A program made the position numbers and the translations under genes. From contig CALXBE010000001.1 of assembly GCA_944386495.1 (NCBI GenBank), positions 62,001 to 126,000 on the forward strand: DNA of 64,000 nt, given 5' to 3'. Shown here one piece after another: positions 16,332 through 25,190 of this stretch. Within the stretch, counting starts at the first letter, position 1. Each line of letters begins with the position of its first letter. The stretch is from an uncultured Gemmiger sp. (lineage in GTDB: Bacteria; Bacillota; Clostridia; Oscillospirales; Ruminococcaceae). The notes under the pieces are model-generated. The model saw only the letters and a list, made by a program, of their open reading frames with translations. It was not told the origin of the DNA and did no database searches.

Positions 16332-16893
16332 GCGTCTTGACCTGTATCTTGAAAAGGTAGAAAAATACCTGAAACCCTTGGTCATATCTGAACGGGTGGA
16401 CATTGTGCAGGAGATCAAAAGCGAAATGTGCGAGTTATCGGCCAACGGTTTTTCGGCAGAGCAGATTCTGGAACGGTTGGGAGAGCCAAAAGCCCTGGCC
16501 AAGTCCTATCTGGGCGATGTGATTACCCGGGACAGCTCTTTCGGGTGGAGCCGGATGCTGGCTCTCTTTGCCTATTACAGCCTTGCAGGTCTTTCCGGCA
16601 TGGTGATCATTCCCTGTCTGGGGATTATGGCTCCCACCTTTATGGCCTGCGGAATTGTCTGCCCTATTGTAGGCGTCGTTAAAATGATTGATTTTCTCTT
16701 GGGACTTCATCTTCCTTTCCTTCAGTATGTAGGGATTTTTCCGGAGAGCGGCGTGGAATTGAATCCGCTCCTGGAGTTTGTCGGTTGTATTCTGATTGGG
16801 GTTGCATTGTGCCTGGCAGGATGGCTTTGCTGGAAATTGCTGCTCCGCTATATTAAAACCGTCAGTCAAACCGGCCGCCGGCTGTCTCTTTGA
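16318..16893 (+). CDS. DUF1700 (HAAS-type) membrane protein
   Basis: A 191-residue protein with an N-terminal helical HAAS-like domain (residues 1-65, with SERVDIVQEIKSEM and ILERLGEPKALAKSYL) and a C-terminal region of about three membrane segments. Such proteins are cotranscribed with PadR regulators and are thought to link membrane state to the regulator, but their precise action is not known. The ATG at 16318 overlaps the end of padR and has AAAGGAG upstream, indicating translational coupling. Confidence 0.85.
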   Translation: MEMDKRLDLYLEKVEKYLKPLVISERVDIVQEIKSEMCELSANGFSAEQILERLGEPKALAKSYLGDVITRDSSFGWSRMLALFAYYSLAGLSGMVIIPCLGIMAPTFMACGIVCPIVGVVKMIDFLLGLHLPFLQYVGIFPESGVELNPLLEFVGCILIGVALCLAGWLCWKLLLRYIKTVSQTGRRLSL

Positions 16894-16926
16894 TTTTTGT
16901 ACCACCTTATTTTCTCTATAAAAAGA

Positions 16927-16970
16927 ACCCCCAGCGCACTGACTTTTCATCAAGTCTCTGCACTGGGGGT
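16927..16970. terminator. Bidirectional terminator between DUF1700 and U32 genes
   Basis: A 19-base stem with three mismatches (16927-16945 with 16952-16970) has T-rich sequence on both sides. It separates convergent genes. Confidence 0.85.
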
Positions 16971-16983
16971 CAATTTTATTTTC

Positions 16984-18219
16984 TTATGCGGTTGTCTTAT
17001 TTTTCATCCGGAGCAAACTGTACGGAGGCAGCGGAGTTTCGGTTGGTATCCGGAACTTCATCATGGGATGACGGGTGTCCGGCACCAGCTCTCCTTCCTC
17101 GTTTTTGATCCATTCCACATGGATGGAAACCACATCTCCCAGCGGGGTCAGGGCTTCAATATCGTCTCCCACGCAAAATTTTCCCCGCTGCTGGCAGTAG
17201 GCAATTCCATCATACCATTCACTGACAGTACCCACAAACTCCCAGTCACGGATATACCCGATTTTGTCATAATGCTGGCGGGCATATTCACGACCAAAAT
17301 AAAATCCGGGAGAATAGTGACGGTGGCTGGTCCGGGTCAGTTCCTCAGCAGCCCGGGCAGGAAGCTCATAGTCCTCTGCCTCCGGGTTTTCCAGGAAAGC
17401 ATCCAGAGCCTGACGATAAGCACTGGTTACGCTGGCCACATAGTAATGGGTCTTTGCCCGGCCCTCAATTTTCAGACTGTCTACGCCAGCCTTGCAGACT
17501 AAGTCAATAAAGGGAGCGGCGCAGAGATCGTCTGCGTTGAGAATATAGCTTCCCTTCTCATTCTCCCCAATCTCCAGCAGCTGTCCAGGCCGGTTTTCCT
17601 CATGGAGATAGTACTTCCAACGGCAGGCTTGGGCGCACTGGCCACGGTTTCCGTCCCGGGCAGCCAGGTAATTGCTGAGCAGGCAGCGCCCGGAGACACT
17701 CATGCACATGGCTCCATGGACAAAGGCCTCAATTTCCAGTTCAGGAGGGGTATTATCCCGAATGATAGCGATGTCCTGGAGGGACAGCTCCCGGGCCAGA
17801 ACCACCCGTTTGGCTCCCAGATGGTAGCAGGCGTTGGCGGCTCCATAGTTGGTAATGCCCATCTGGGTGGAGATATGTACATCCACCTCGGGGGCATATT
17901 TTTTCACCGCTTCCAGCACTCCCAGGTCTGCCACAATAAAGGCATCCACACCTGCCGCCCGGGCATCCCGAATTGCCTGGGGCAGCCGGTCCAATTCCTC
18001 ATTGGTGGGCAGAGTGTTCATGGTCAAATATACCTTTTTGGCCCGGGCGTGGGCAAAGATGCATCCCTGCTCCAGCTGTTCCGGGGTAAAGTTTGCGGGA
18101 GCTCCCCGCATTCCGAATTCGGTCAGTGCACAGTAGACCGCATCTGCTCCGTATCGGATGGCATACTGCAGCCGCTCCAGGTCTCCTGCAGGGCTGAGCA
18201 ATTCCGGTTTTTGCAGCAT
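16984..18219 (-). CDS. Peptidase U32-family protein (probable tRNA hydroxylation factor)
   Basis: A 411-residue U32 protein. The signature FVHGAMCMSVSGRCLLSNY and a later GQCAQACRWKY cysteine cluster are intact, and the N-terminal LLSPAGDLERLQYAIRYGADAVY is typical. Members such as bacterial TrhP are now tied to 5-hydroxyuridine formation in tRNA; older annotation as collagenase-like protease is probably wrong. It is the last gene of a minus-strand run pcrA-thyX-tmk-mltG-U32, 15 bases after mltG. A proteolytic role cannot be excluded from sequence alone. Confidence 0.88.
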   Translation of the reverse strand: MLQKPELLSPAGDLERLQYAIRYGADAVYCALTEFGMRGAPANFTPEQLEQGCIFAHARAKKVYLTMNTLPTNEELDRLPQAIRDARAAGVDAFIVADLGVLEAVKKYAPEVDVHISTQMGITNYGAANACYHLGAKRVVLARELSLQDIAIIRDNTPPELEIEAFVHGAMCMSVSGRCLLSNYLAARDGNRGQCAQACRWKYYLHEENRPGQLLEIGENEKGSYILNADDLCAAPFIDLVCKAGVDSLKIEGRAKTHYYVASVTSAYRQALDAFLENPEAEDYELPARAAEELTRTSHRHYSPGFYFGREYARQHYDKIGYIRDWEFVGTVSEWYDGIAYCQQRGKFCVGDDIEALTPLGDVVSIHVEWIKNEEGELVPDTRHPMMKFRIPTETPLPPYSLLRMKNKTTA

Positions 18220-18234
18220 ATTTTTCCCGTCCTT

Positions 18235-19338
18235 TTACTTGTTCAGGCTGGCGTTGACAGACCAGGCAGTTTCACAGTTGGCACTGTGTTCCTCTGCGGT
18301 TTTGCCGTAGTAATACTTTCCGGTCAGGTCGGTGACAAAGAAGTAGTAGGGGAAATTCTCGGTGGGATAGAGGGCTGCCTTGATGCTGTCAATGCCAGGG
18401 TTGGAAATGGGACCGGCAGGCAGGCCGTCCACCTCATAGGTGTTATAGGCGCTGTACATCTCGGGAGGAATGTTTTCCCAGCCGCCGTAGTAAGGAGCGA
18501 CCCAGTTGTACAGATAGTTGTTGTCCTGAGGATTCTGAACATAGCTGGAAGCATTGCTCTCCAGTTTGGTAATGGGAGAATCCGGCTGGAGCCGGTTGTG
18601 GAATACAGCACTCACATTGGCGCTCTCCGCATTGCCGGCCTCCTCCTGGACAAAGCTGGCCAGGATAATGGTATCTTCCAGGCTCATTCCCATCTCATCC
18701 ATTCTCTGGTACAGTTCGGGAGTCATCTGCTTGTCAAATTCACGGTAGAAGGTAGCCACATAGTTATGGACGGTATCATCTACCAGGAACTCATAGGTAT
18801 TGGGGAAAAGATAACCCTCACACTTCATAAAGCAGTTGGGGTGAGTCTCGATCTTATTCCAGAAGGTAAACTCGCTGAAATCTCCGTTGTTGGCTTCCTC
18901 CAGGAATTCATCGGCAGTGCAAAGTCCTGCCTCTTCCATCTTGGCTGCAATGGCCAGCGCAGTGCTTCCCTCGGGGAAGGTCAAGGTAACGGTATCAGCC
19001 TGGGCATACTGGGACAGGGCTTGTACGATCTCCTCATAGCCCATACTGGTATCCAGAGTAAATTCCCCGTACTGAAGACCGCCGGCCTGGCCGGTAAATT
19101 TCAGGTACTGCCGGAACAGCATGGGAGATTCAATGACACCGGCCTCCTTGAGAGAGTTTGCAATAGTGGCGGGACCGCTGCCCGGCTCAATGCTCACTAC
19201 TACGGTTTCTCCTGCCTCTCCGCTTCCCTTGATTTCTTTCAGGAGAAAAACGGTAGCCAGAACTACTACTGCCAGAATGAGAACGGCAACACCCACAATG
19301 ATCCGGGCAGCGCCTCCCCTTTTCTTTCCGTGTTTCAT
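18235..19338 (-). CDS. mltG: Endolytic murein transglycosylase MltG
   Basis: Membrane-anchored lytic transglycosylase that cleaves nascent glycan strands and sets their length. The 367-residue protein has a basic start, one membrane segment at about 12-33, a LysM-like part and the YceG domain with FPEGSTALAIA, CEGYLFPNTYEF, the catalytic-Glu region ILASFVQEEAG and the C-terminal GLPAGPISNPG block. It has the standard family layout. It is 24 bases downstream of tmk and 15 bases upstream of the U32 gene. Confidence 0.94.
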   Translation of the reverse strand: MKHGKKRGGAARIIVGVAVLILAVVVLATVFLLKEIKGSGEAGETVVVSIEPGSGPATIANSLKEAGVIESPMLFRQYLKFTGQAGGLQYGEFTLDTSMGYEEIVQALSQYAQADTVTLTFPEGSTALAIAAKMEEAGLCTADEFLEEANNGDFSEFTFWNKIETHPNCFMKCEGYLFPNTYEFLVDDTVHNYVATFYREFDKQMTPELYQRMDEMGMSLEDTIILASFVQEEAGNAESANVSAVFHNRLQPDSPITKLESNASSYVQNPQDNNYLYNWVAPYYGGWENIPPEMYSAYNTYEVDGLPAGPISNPGIDSIKAALYPTENFPYYFFVTDLTGKYYYGKTAEEHSANCETAWSVNASLNK

Positions 19339-19362
19339 GGAAATATTCTTCCTTTCGTTTTA

Positions 19363-20025
19363 TTATATCCGCTGCCGGACCAGGTCAAGCAGCTGATTAT
19401 GTATATCCTGGATGGACCGAAGTTCCCCGTTCTGGGCACAGTCCACCGTGATCCAGTCAAAAGTCCGGGCGCAGTACTCTGCTGCCTGACGGCTTCTGTC
19501 CAGATATTCCAAATCTTTTTCGTGAATGTCTTTCTTGGATTCATCTCCCTGATACCGGCCGGACATCAGTTTCTGGCTGACCTGAGGGGCCACCTTCAGA
19601 TAGATGACCAGGTCCGGGGTCGGAATCCCGATTTTCTTATATTCCTGTTCAAACAGCCAGGCAGTGTATTCCTCCCACTGATCCCGGGGCAGCTTGCTGC
19701 ACTGGTGTACCGCATTGCTGGTGGTGTACCGGTCCGCCACCACGATTCCCCCCTGAGCGTAAAAATCTGCCCACTGGGTTTTATAGCTGGCATATCGGTC
19801 CACCGCATAAAACATGCTGGCGGCATAAGCGTTTACATCTTCCGGCTTGTCCCCAAACTGCCCTGCCAGGTACATCCGTACCAGGGCAGAGGAATCACTC
19901 TCGTAGTTGGGAAAGGAAACCTTTTTGACCTGGCGGCTTTCCCCTTCCAGGCTCTGGGCCAGCAGCCCTGCCTGGGTGGCTTTGCCGCTGCCGTCCAGCC
20001 CTTCAATTACAATCAGTTTTCCCAT
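19363..20025 (-). CDS. tmk: Thymidylate kinase
   Basis: Phosphorylates dTMP to dTDP. The 220-residue protein has the P-loop GLDGSGKATQ (residues 9-18), the DRYT motif (VVADRYTTSNAVHQ) and a C-terminal DIHEKDLEYLDRSR lid segment. The P-loop has Ala in the position usually occupied by Thr (GKAT rather than GKTT), a minor variant. It follows thyX, so dTMP synthesis and its phosphorylation are encoded side by side. A related deoxynucleoside kinase is a less likely alternative. Confidence 0.9.
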   Translation of the reverse strand: MGKLIVIEGLDGSGKATQAGLLAQSLEGESRQVKKVSFPNYESDSSALVRMYLAGQFGDKPEDVNAYAASMFYAVDRYASYKTQWADFYAQGGIVVADRYTTSNAVHQCSKLPRDQWEEYTAWLFEQEYKKIGIPTPDLVIYLKVAPQVSQKLMSGRYQGDESKKDIHEKDLEYLDRSRQAAEYCARTFDWITVDCAQNGELRSIQDIHNQLLDLVRQRI

Positions 20026-20037
20026 ATTTACCCTTCT

Positions 20038-20799
20038 TTACAAAGCCTCATATTCCTTCCGCACCTGGTCTGCAAGACCACAGCACATTTTTCCTTCCGG
20101 GCAGGGGCCTGTCAGGCAGGCAGGCCCGGACTTGCTGAACAAGGTGGGGGCAATGGGCTTTACCAGCTTTACCATTTCCTTTGCAAGCGCCCGGATCTCC
20201 CACTGGGCCCGGTTGCAGCACCGCAGACGGAAAAAGCTGTTCAGTTCCCGGGCGTTCATGGTCATGATCATCTTGGTTTCACAGGCATTGGGAAGGATAA
20301 ACCGGGCATCCTCATTGGCAAGCTTACTTGCTTTACGGCGTGCAGTCTTCTCCTCCATTCCCTCTGCCATGAATTTTTTAGTGTGGGCATCCTCCAGTTC
20401 CTGCACCAGTTCCAGATATTTGGCACAATCCTGGCGCATTCCCTCCAGGAAAGATTCTTTTGCCTGGGGAACAGCCTCAATTTCGGGAGGAATCACAAAC
20501 TTGAAGTCATCCAGCCGCACATACCGCTGGCTCTGAACACTGAAGCTGGCGATTCTGTGCCGGGTGATCTGGGCAAGAAGGGCACGGCTCACTCCCTCGA
20601 TGGCAAAAGTAAAGCTGGCATGTTCAGTGGGACTGGCATGGCCCAGGTCCGAAAGCATCAGGAGGAAATCCCTGCTTTTTTCCGGAGTAAGACCCTCCAG
20701 AAGGGTCTCAATGTGGGCGTCCGAATAGCACAGTTTGGCGGCAGCCGCCACCACCTGCTCCGGATTCGGGGTATGTGCAATCAAAGATACCTGCATCAT
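20038..20799 (-). CDS. thyX: FAD-dependent thymidylate synthase ThyX
   Basis: Makes dTMP from dUMP using methylene-tetrahydrofolate and reduced FAD. The 253-residue protein carries the ThyX motif RHRIASFSVQSQR and the FAD and dUMP contact regions HASPTEHASFTF and NARELNSFFRLRCCNRAQWEIR. The C-terminal cysteines (CLTGPCPEGKMCCG) form an extra tail seen in clostridial ThyX proteins. It lies between pcrA (3 bases) and tmk (12 bases), part of one operon. Confidence 0.96.
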   Translation of the reverse strand: MMQVSLIAHTPNPEQVVAAAAKLCYSDAHIETLLEGLTPEKSRDFLLMLSDLGHASPTEHASFTFAIEGVSRALLAQITRHRIASFSVQSQRYVRLDDFKFVIPPEIEAVPQAKESFLEGMRQDCAKYLELVQELEDAHTKKFMAEGMEEKTARRKASKLANEDARFILPNACETKMIMTMNARELNSFFRLRCCNRAQWEIRALAKEMVKLVKPIAPTLFSKSGPACLTGPCPEGKMCCGLADQVRKEYEAL

Positions 20800-20802
20800 T
20801 TT

Positions 20803-23319
20803 TTATTCCTCCACTGGCTTCATGGGCGCATAGTTGGCCATGGTTTTCTTTACTCCCACCCGGTCAAACCGCACTTCCACAATGCAGTCCCCGCCGGTAG
20901 GTTTTACACTAAGCACCTGGCCTCGTCCCAGAGTTTTATGTTCTACCCACTGGCCCGGCTTGTACTGGTGTTTTCCGCCCTGGGTGGGAACGGCTTCCTT
21001 AACGGTAGAGCCTGCAAAGCTCTGACCATAACCGGAAGAACGGATTCCGCCTCCGCCGGTATAACCTCCGTAACTGCTGGAAGTGGTGGTGCGCTGTGCG
21101 GAATAACCGCCATAACCACCGCTTTGGCCGTAGCTGGTACCGGAGTACCCGCTGCGGCCTCCCGGCACATGATATCCGCCATAGCTGCCGTAGCCGTTCT
21201 GGTTGGCTCCCTGGCCAGCTACATTCCCGGTCATTTCCAGGTGTTCCGGGTCAATTTCACCCAAAAAGCGGGAGGGCTGGTTATACTGGGTCCGTCCGAA
21301 CAACATTCGGCTCCGGCTGGAAATGAGGCAGAGTTTTTTCTTTGCCCGGGTGATTCCCACATAGCAAAGGCGGCGCTCCTCTTCCAGGTCTTCCTGGGCA
21401 TACCGGCTCATTTCTCCGGGGAAAACCCCTTCCTCCATTCCCACAATGAACACCTGCGGGAATTCCAGTCCCTTGGCGGAGTGAAGGGTCATCATGACTA
21501 CGCTGTCGGCATTTTCATCGTAACTGTCAATATCGCTGATGAGAGCTACTTCCTCCAGGAATCCTTCCAGGGAAGCCTGGGCCCCCTGCTGGTCACAATA
21601 GGTTTTTACGCTGTTGACCAGCTGGCCCAAGTTTTCCAGGCGGGTCTGGCCTTCCTCACCCTGGGCTTTCAGCATCTGGCGGTAACCGGTAATATCCAGC
21701 AGATCCCGGACAAATTCATCCAGAGGTTTTTCCTCTGCGGTCTCCTCCAGCTGGTCATAAATCTTTATGAATCCGCCTAAGGCTCCCGCTGCACGGGAAA
21801 GGGTTGCATATTCCTGTGCATGGCGGCAGACTTCCAGCATGGGAATTCCCTGCTGTACTGCCAGGTCTCCCATCCGGTCCACGGTAGCGGCACCGATTTT
21901 ACGGGCCGGCTCATTGATGATCCGGCGCAGCCGCAGGTCATCCTGGGGGTTGGCTACAATGGCCATGTAGGAAAGGATGTCCTTGACTTCCTTACGGTCA
22001 TAGAACCGCTGGCCACCCAGGATTCGATACGGAATACCCGCCCGGGCAAAGTAGGTTTCAATGGGGCCTGACTGGGCATTCATCCGGTAAAGCACCGCAT
22101 GGTCCCGCAGCTTCATCCCCATTTTCAGGTTTTTGCCGATGATTTCCGCAATATGAATGGCCTCCATCTGTTCGCTGTCGGCCTGATAATATTCTACTTT
22201 TTCTCCCTGTCCCAAATCGGTCCAGAGGGTCTTCCCCTTCCGTCCTGCGTTGTTCTGAATGACATCGTTGGCGGCATCCAGAATATGAGAGGTGGAACGG
22301 TAGTTCTGTTCCAGGCGGATGACCTGTGCTCCCGGGAACTGCTGTTCAAAGCTGAGAATGTTCTCGATGGTAGCTCCCCGGAACCGATAAATAGACTGGT
22401 CGTCATCGCCCACCACGCAGATGTTTCCAGTGCCGGAGCAGAGAAGCCGGACCAGCTGGAACTGCGCCACGCTGGTATCCTGATACTCATCTACCAGCAC
22501 ATACTTGAATTTTTCCTGGTAATACTGCCGTACCTCCTCATGGTCAGCCAACAGACGAACCGTATTATAAATGAGGTCGTCAAAGTCCATGGCTCCGGCT
22601 TTCCGGAGGCGGTCCTGATAAAGCTTGTAAATTCGAGCCACCTGCCGGTTCCGAATATCCCCGGCCAAGTCCTCCGCCCCTTCGGGGCTTACCATCTGGT
22701 CCTTGTAACGGCTGATCTGGCTCATAGCCGATTTCATAGGGAGAAACTTTTCATCAATTTCAAGTTCCTTGTAGATTTCCTTGAATACCCGCTTCTGGTC
22801 ATCGGTATCATAAATGGTAAAGCTGCGGGGATATCCCAAAGCCTCCCCATCCCGGCGAAGGATACGGACACAGGCCGAGTGGAAGGTGGATGCATTCACA
22901 TCCTCTCCCAGGTCGGGCCCCAGCATTTTGCCGATTCGTTCCTTCAATTCCTGGGCAGCCTTATTGGTAAAAGTAATCGCCAGCACATTCCAGGGTCGGG
23001 CATTCTTCCACCGCATAAGAGGCATAAGGGATTCAGGGACCTTCTCCCCCTTCACCACGCAGCTGTGAAGCTGGTCCAGTTCTTCCTGAGTGGGTTCCCG
23101 GTAGATTTCCTCACATCCCCAGGCAGAGCCAAATCCAATGATATTGGCAATTCGATTGACCAGCACTGTGGTTTTTCCGCTTCCTGCGCCGGCCAGAATC
23201 AGAAGAGGACCATCAACAGACAGCACCGCTTTCCGCTGCATGGGATTCATTCTGGAAAACTGGGATTCAATATAGCGGTCTCTCAGTTTGATAAATTCCT
23301 GGGTAATGGTTTGGGACAT
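20803..23319 (-). CDS. pcrA: UvrD/PcrA-type ATP-dependent DNA helicase
   Basis: Superfamily 1A 3'-5' helicase for DNA repair and replication fork rescue. The 838-residue protein has Walker A LAGAGSGKTT near residue 42-51, motif II VDEYQDTSVAQF, motif III DDDQSIYRFRGA, motif V MTLHSAKGLEF and motif VI RRLCYVGITRAKK. Residues of about 700-780 are a Gly/Tyr/Ser-rich low-complexity linker, followed by the small C-terminal domain (KPGQWVEHKTLGRGQV) that contacts RNA polymerase in PcrA. The start ATG at 23319 has GGAGT upstream. First gene of the pcrA-thyX-tmk-mltG-U32 run. Confidence 0.95.
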   Translation of the reverse strand: MSQTITQEFIKLRDRYIESQFSRMNPMQRKAVLSVDGPLLILAGAGSGKTTVLVNRIANIIGFGSAWGCEEIYREPTQEELDQLHSCVVKGEKVPESLMPLMRWKNARPWNVLAITFTNKAAQELKERIGKMLGPDLGEDVNASTFHSACVRILRRDGEALGYPRSFTIYDTDDQKRVFKEIYKELEIDEKFLPMKSAMSQISRYKDQMVSPEGAEDLAGDIRNRQVARIYKLYQDRLRKAGAMDFDDLIYNTVRLLADHEEVRQYYQEKFKYVLVDEYQDTSVAQFQLVRLLCSGTGNICVVGDDDQSIYRFRGATIENILSFEQQFPGAQVIRLEQNYRSTSHILDAANDVIQNNAGRKGKTLWTDLGQGEKVEYYQADSEQMEAIHIAEIIGKNLKMGMKLRDHAVLYRMNAQSGPIETYFARAGIPYRILGGQRFYDRKEVKDILSYMAIVANPQDDLRLRRIINEPARKIGAATVDRMGDLAVQQGIPMLEVCRHAQEYATLSRAAGALGGFIKIYDQLEETAEEKPLDEFVRDLLDITGYRQMLKAQGEEGQTRLENLGQLVNSVKTYCDQQGAQASLEGFLEEVALISDIDSYDENADSVVMMTLHSAKGLEFPQVFIVGMEEGVFPGEMSRYAQEDLEEERRLCYVGITRAKKKLCLISSRSRMLFGRTQYNQPSRFLGEIDPEHLEMTGNVAGQGANQNGYGSYGGYHVPGGRSGYSGTSYGQSGGYGGYSAQRTTTSSSYGGYTGGGGIRSSGYGQSFAGSTVKEAVPTQGGKHQYKPGQWVEHKTLGRGQVLSVKPTGGDCIVEVRFDRVGVKKTMANYAPMKPVEE

Positions 23320-23460
23320 GATTGACTACTCCGATTTATGGGGCTGTAAAAAGCTCCTTATTCTTCAAATTACAAGATAAAAGCTATACCCGGACAGTAT
23401 ACCACATTTTACTTCTCTTTGGTAGATGTGAGTAGATATTTAATAAAAAGGAAAAGAAAA

Positions 23461-23489
23461 GAGCGGCCGCCTTTTCAGACGACCGCTCC
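23461..23489 (-). terminator. Terminator of oadG-oadB
   Basis: A GAGCGG/CCGCTC stem of nine or ten pairs is followed on the minus strand by TTTTCTTTTCCTTTTT, eight bases after the oadB stop. Confidence 0.85.
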
Positions 23490-23496
23490 GAAGCAA

Positions 23497-24693
23497 TTAT
23501 CCAAAGATGTTAATGAGAATACCCGCAGCAACAGCGGAGCCGATAACACCGGCCACATTGGGGCCCATGGCATGCATGAGCAGGAAGTTGGTGGGATTCT
23601 CCTGCTGGCCCACCTTCTGAGAAACTCGGGCTGCCATAGGAACAGCAGAAACGCCCGCAGAACCAATCAAAGGATTGACCTTGCCCTTGGTAACAAAGCA
23701 GAGCACCTTACCCAAAAGCACGCCACCGGCAGTACCAAAGCTGAATGCAATGAGACCCAGCACAATAATAAATACAGTCTGACGGTTGAGGAAGGTGTTG
23801 GCGGAGGTAGTGCAGCCAACAGAGAGACCCAGGAAGATGGTGATGATGTTCATCAGTTCGTTTCCTGCAGTGTTCTTGATTCGGTCTACCACTCCGGATT
23901 CCTTCATCAGGTTGCCCAGCATCAGCATACCGACCAGAACTGCCGCATCAGGCAGGAGCAGGCTGACCAGGATGGTACACATAATGGGGAAAATAATCTT
24001 TTCCGTCTTGGAAACCACCCGCAGCTGAGTCATTACGATCTGACGCTCCTTCTTGGTGGTCAGGAGCTTCATAATGGGCGGCTGGATAACCGGCACCAGA
24101 GCCATGTAACTGTAGGCTGCCACCGCAATACTGCCCAACAGATGCGGGGCCAGCATGGAAGCCACATAAATGGCAGTAGGACCGTCGGCACCGCCAATGA
24201 TGCCGATACCGGAAGCCTCAGGTCCGGTAAAGCCCAAGAGACGAGCGCCCAGGTAAGTAGCAAAAATGCCCAGCTGAGCAGCTGCGCCCAGCAGCAGGGA
24301 GATGGGATTGGAAATCAGGGGGCCGAAGTCGGTCATGGTTCCGATTCCCAGGAAAATCAGAGGGGGATAAATTCCCAGCTTTACGCCGCAGTAAAGCATA
24401 TCAGCCAGACCACCGTTGTCCAGAATCTCGGACCACATGGGATGGCCGGTGGGAGTGTTGATAAAATACTCCATGTGGATGATGCCGCTGTCCGGCAGGT
24501 TTGCCAGAATCATGCCAAATGCAATGGGGAGAAGAAGCAGAGGCTCAAACTCCTTTACAATGGCCAGATAGAGCAGGCCGCATCCCACAATAATCATAAT
24601 CAGGTAGAGGTAGCCGCCGTTTGCAAAATCAAACAGAGTTGCATATCCGGAGTTGCTCCAAATACTGCCCAGGGTATCAATAAACGCGCTCAT
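23497..24693 (-). CDS. oadB: Sodium-pumping decarboxylase beta subunit
   Basis: Integral membrane beta subunit of a biotin-dependent decarboxylase (oxaloacetate, methylmalonyl-CoA or glutaconyl-CoA) that couples decarboxylation to Na+ export. The 398-residue protein has about nine or ten membrane segments and the family signatures [13 protein letters not shown] and a C-terminal [19 protein letters not shown]. The conserved Asp of the GGADGPT motif is intact. The gamma subunit gene is 16 bases upstream. The alpha subunit and biotin carrier are not in the window, so the substrate is undecided. Confidence 0.95.
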   Translation of the reverse strand: MSAFIDTLGSIWSNSGYATLFDFANGGYLYLIMIIVGCGLLYLAIVKEFEPLLLLPIAFGMILANLPDSGIIHMEYFINTPTGHPMWSEILDNGGLADMLYCGVKLGIYPPLIFLGIGTMTDFGPLISNPISLLLGAAAQLGIFATYLGARLLGFTGPEASGIGIIGGADGPTAIYVASMLAPHLLGSIAVAAYSYMALVPVIQPPIMKLLTTKKERQIVMTQLRVVSKTEKIIFPIMCTILVSLLLPDAAVLVGMLMLGNLMKESGVVDRIKNTAGNELMNIITIFLGLSVGCTTSANTFLNRQTVFIIVLGLIAFSFGTAGGVLLGKVLCFVTKGKVNPLIGSAGVSAVPMAARVSQKVGQQENPTNFLLMHAMGPNVAGVIGSAVAAGILINIFG

Positions 24694-24709
24694 GTTTTAG
24701 ATTCCTCCG

Positions 24710-25099
24710 TCAAAAAGGTTGGGTTTCATCCAACAGGCTTGACTGACTCCAGCCGTCCCGCCGGGCTTTCCGCACAGCCCGAAGCTGGTATTTTCCGCCG
24801 CTGATGCAAGCCAAAGCAGCCGCAATAGCTGCCACTACTTCCTGAGGGATTCCGGCTTCTACCGCAGGAGCCTCAGGTTCGGAGGAAGCCGCAGTTGAAA
24901 CAGCCTGAGCCCTAGCCGCAGACTCGCTGGCTTTAGCAGAATGCGCCTTCTCTTTTTTTGCCGTAATATAGTCAAAAATTTTGCCCTGTGCCATAATGAT
25001 CAAAGCCAGTACCACCAGAATCAAGAACACCAGACTCATACCGGTAATGACCACAATGCCATCATTGGGCTGGGGTGTAATGGCCAATAAACCAATCAT
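24710..25099 (-). CDS. oadG: Sodium-pumping decarboxylase gamma subunit
   Basis: Small assembly subunit of the Na+-translocating decarboxylase. The 129-residue protein has one N-terminal membrane helix (about 15-37, GMSLVFLILVVLALIIMA), an Ala/Glu-rich linker and a C-terminal helical segment IPQEVVAAIAAALAC, the layout of OadG/MmdD proteins. It is first in the two-gene unit with oadB and has a strong promoter with flanking inverted repeat. Gamma subunits are poorly conserved, so the call leans on gene order. Confidence 0.82.
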   Translation of the reverse strand: MIGLLAITPQPNDGIVVITGMSLVFLILVVLALIIMAQGKIFDYITAKKEKAHSAKASESAARAQAVSTAASSEPEAPAVEAGIPQEVVAAIAAALACISGGKYQLRAVRKARRDGWSQSSLLDETQPF

Positions 25100-25116
25100 A
25101 AACCAGATTCCTCCCT

Positions 25117-25163
25117 AGAACAGTATACGCATTCATTATAACTGTTCTTTATGCAAGTTTCAA
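25117..25163 (-). promoter_or_regulatory. oadGB promoter framed by an inverted repeat
   Basis: TTGAAA (25158-25163) and TATAAT (25135-25140) on the minus strand are 17 bases apart. An 8-base inverted repeat AGAACAGT (25117-25124) with ACTGTTCT (25141-25148) straddles the -10 box, a likely operator. Confidence 0.65.
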
Positions 25164-25190
25164 CTATTTATACAGATTTTTTCAACATTT

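Noticed and set aside
16984-18219. Collagenase-like protease annotation for the U32 protein
   Set aside because: The protein matches the tRNA-modification branch in its cysteine and FVHGAMCMSVSG motifs better than secreted proteases, and has no signal peptide.
17602-21780. A 1392-codon open frame on the plus strand, antisense to U32, mltG, tmk, thyX and pcrA
   Set aside because: It runs across five well-recognised minus-strand genes and their gaps, and the translation resembles no family. Long antisense frames arise here because sense codons TTA, CTA and TCA are rare. The same applies to 32093-36727, 25847-29359 and 43309-46560 on the plus strand.
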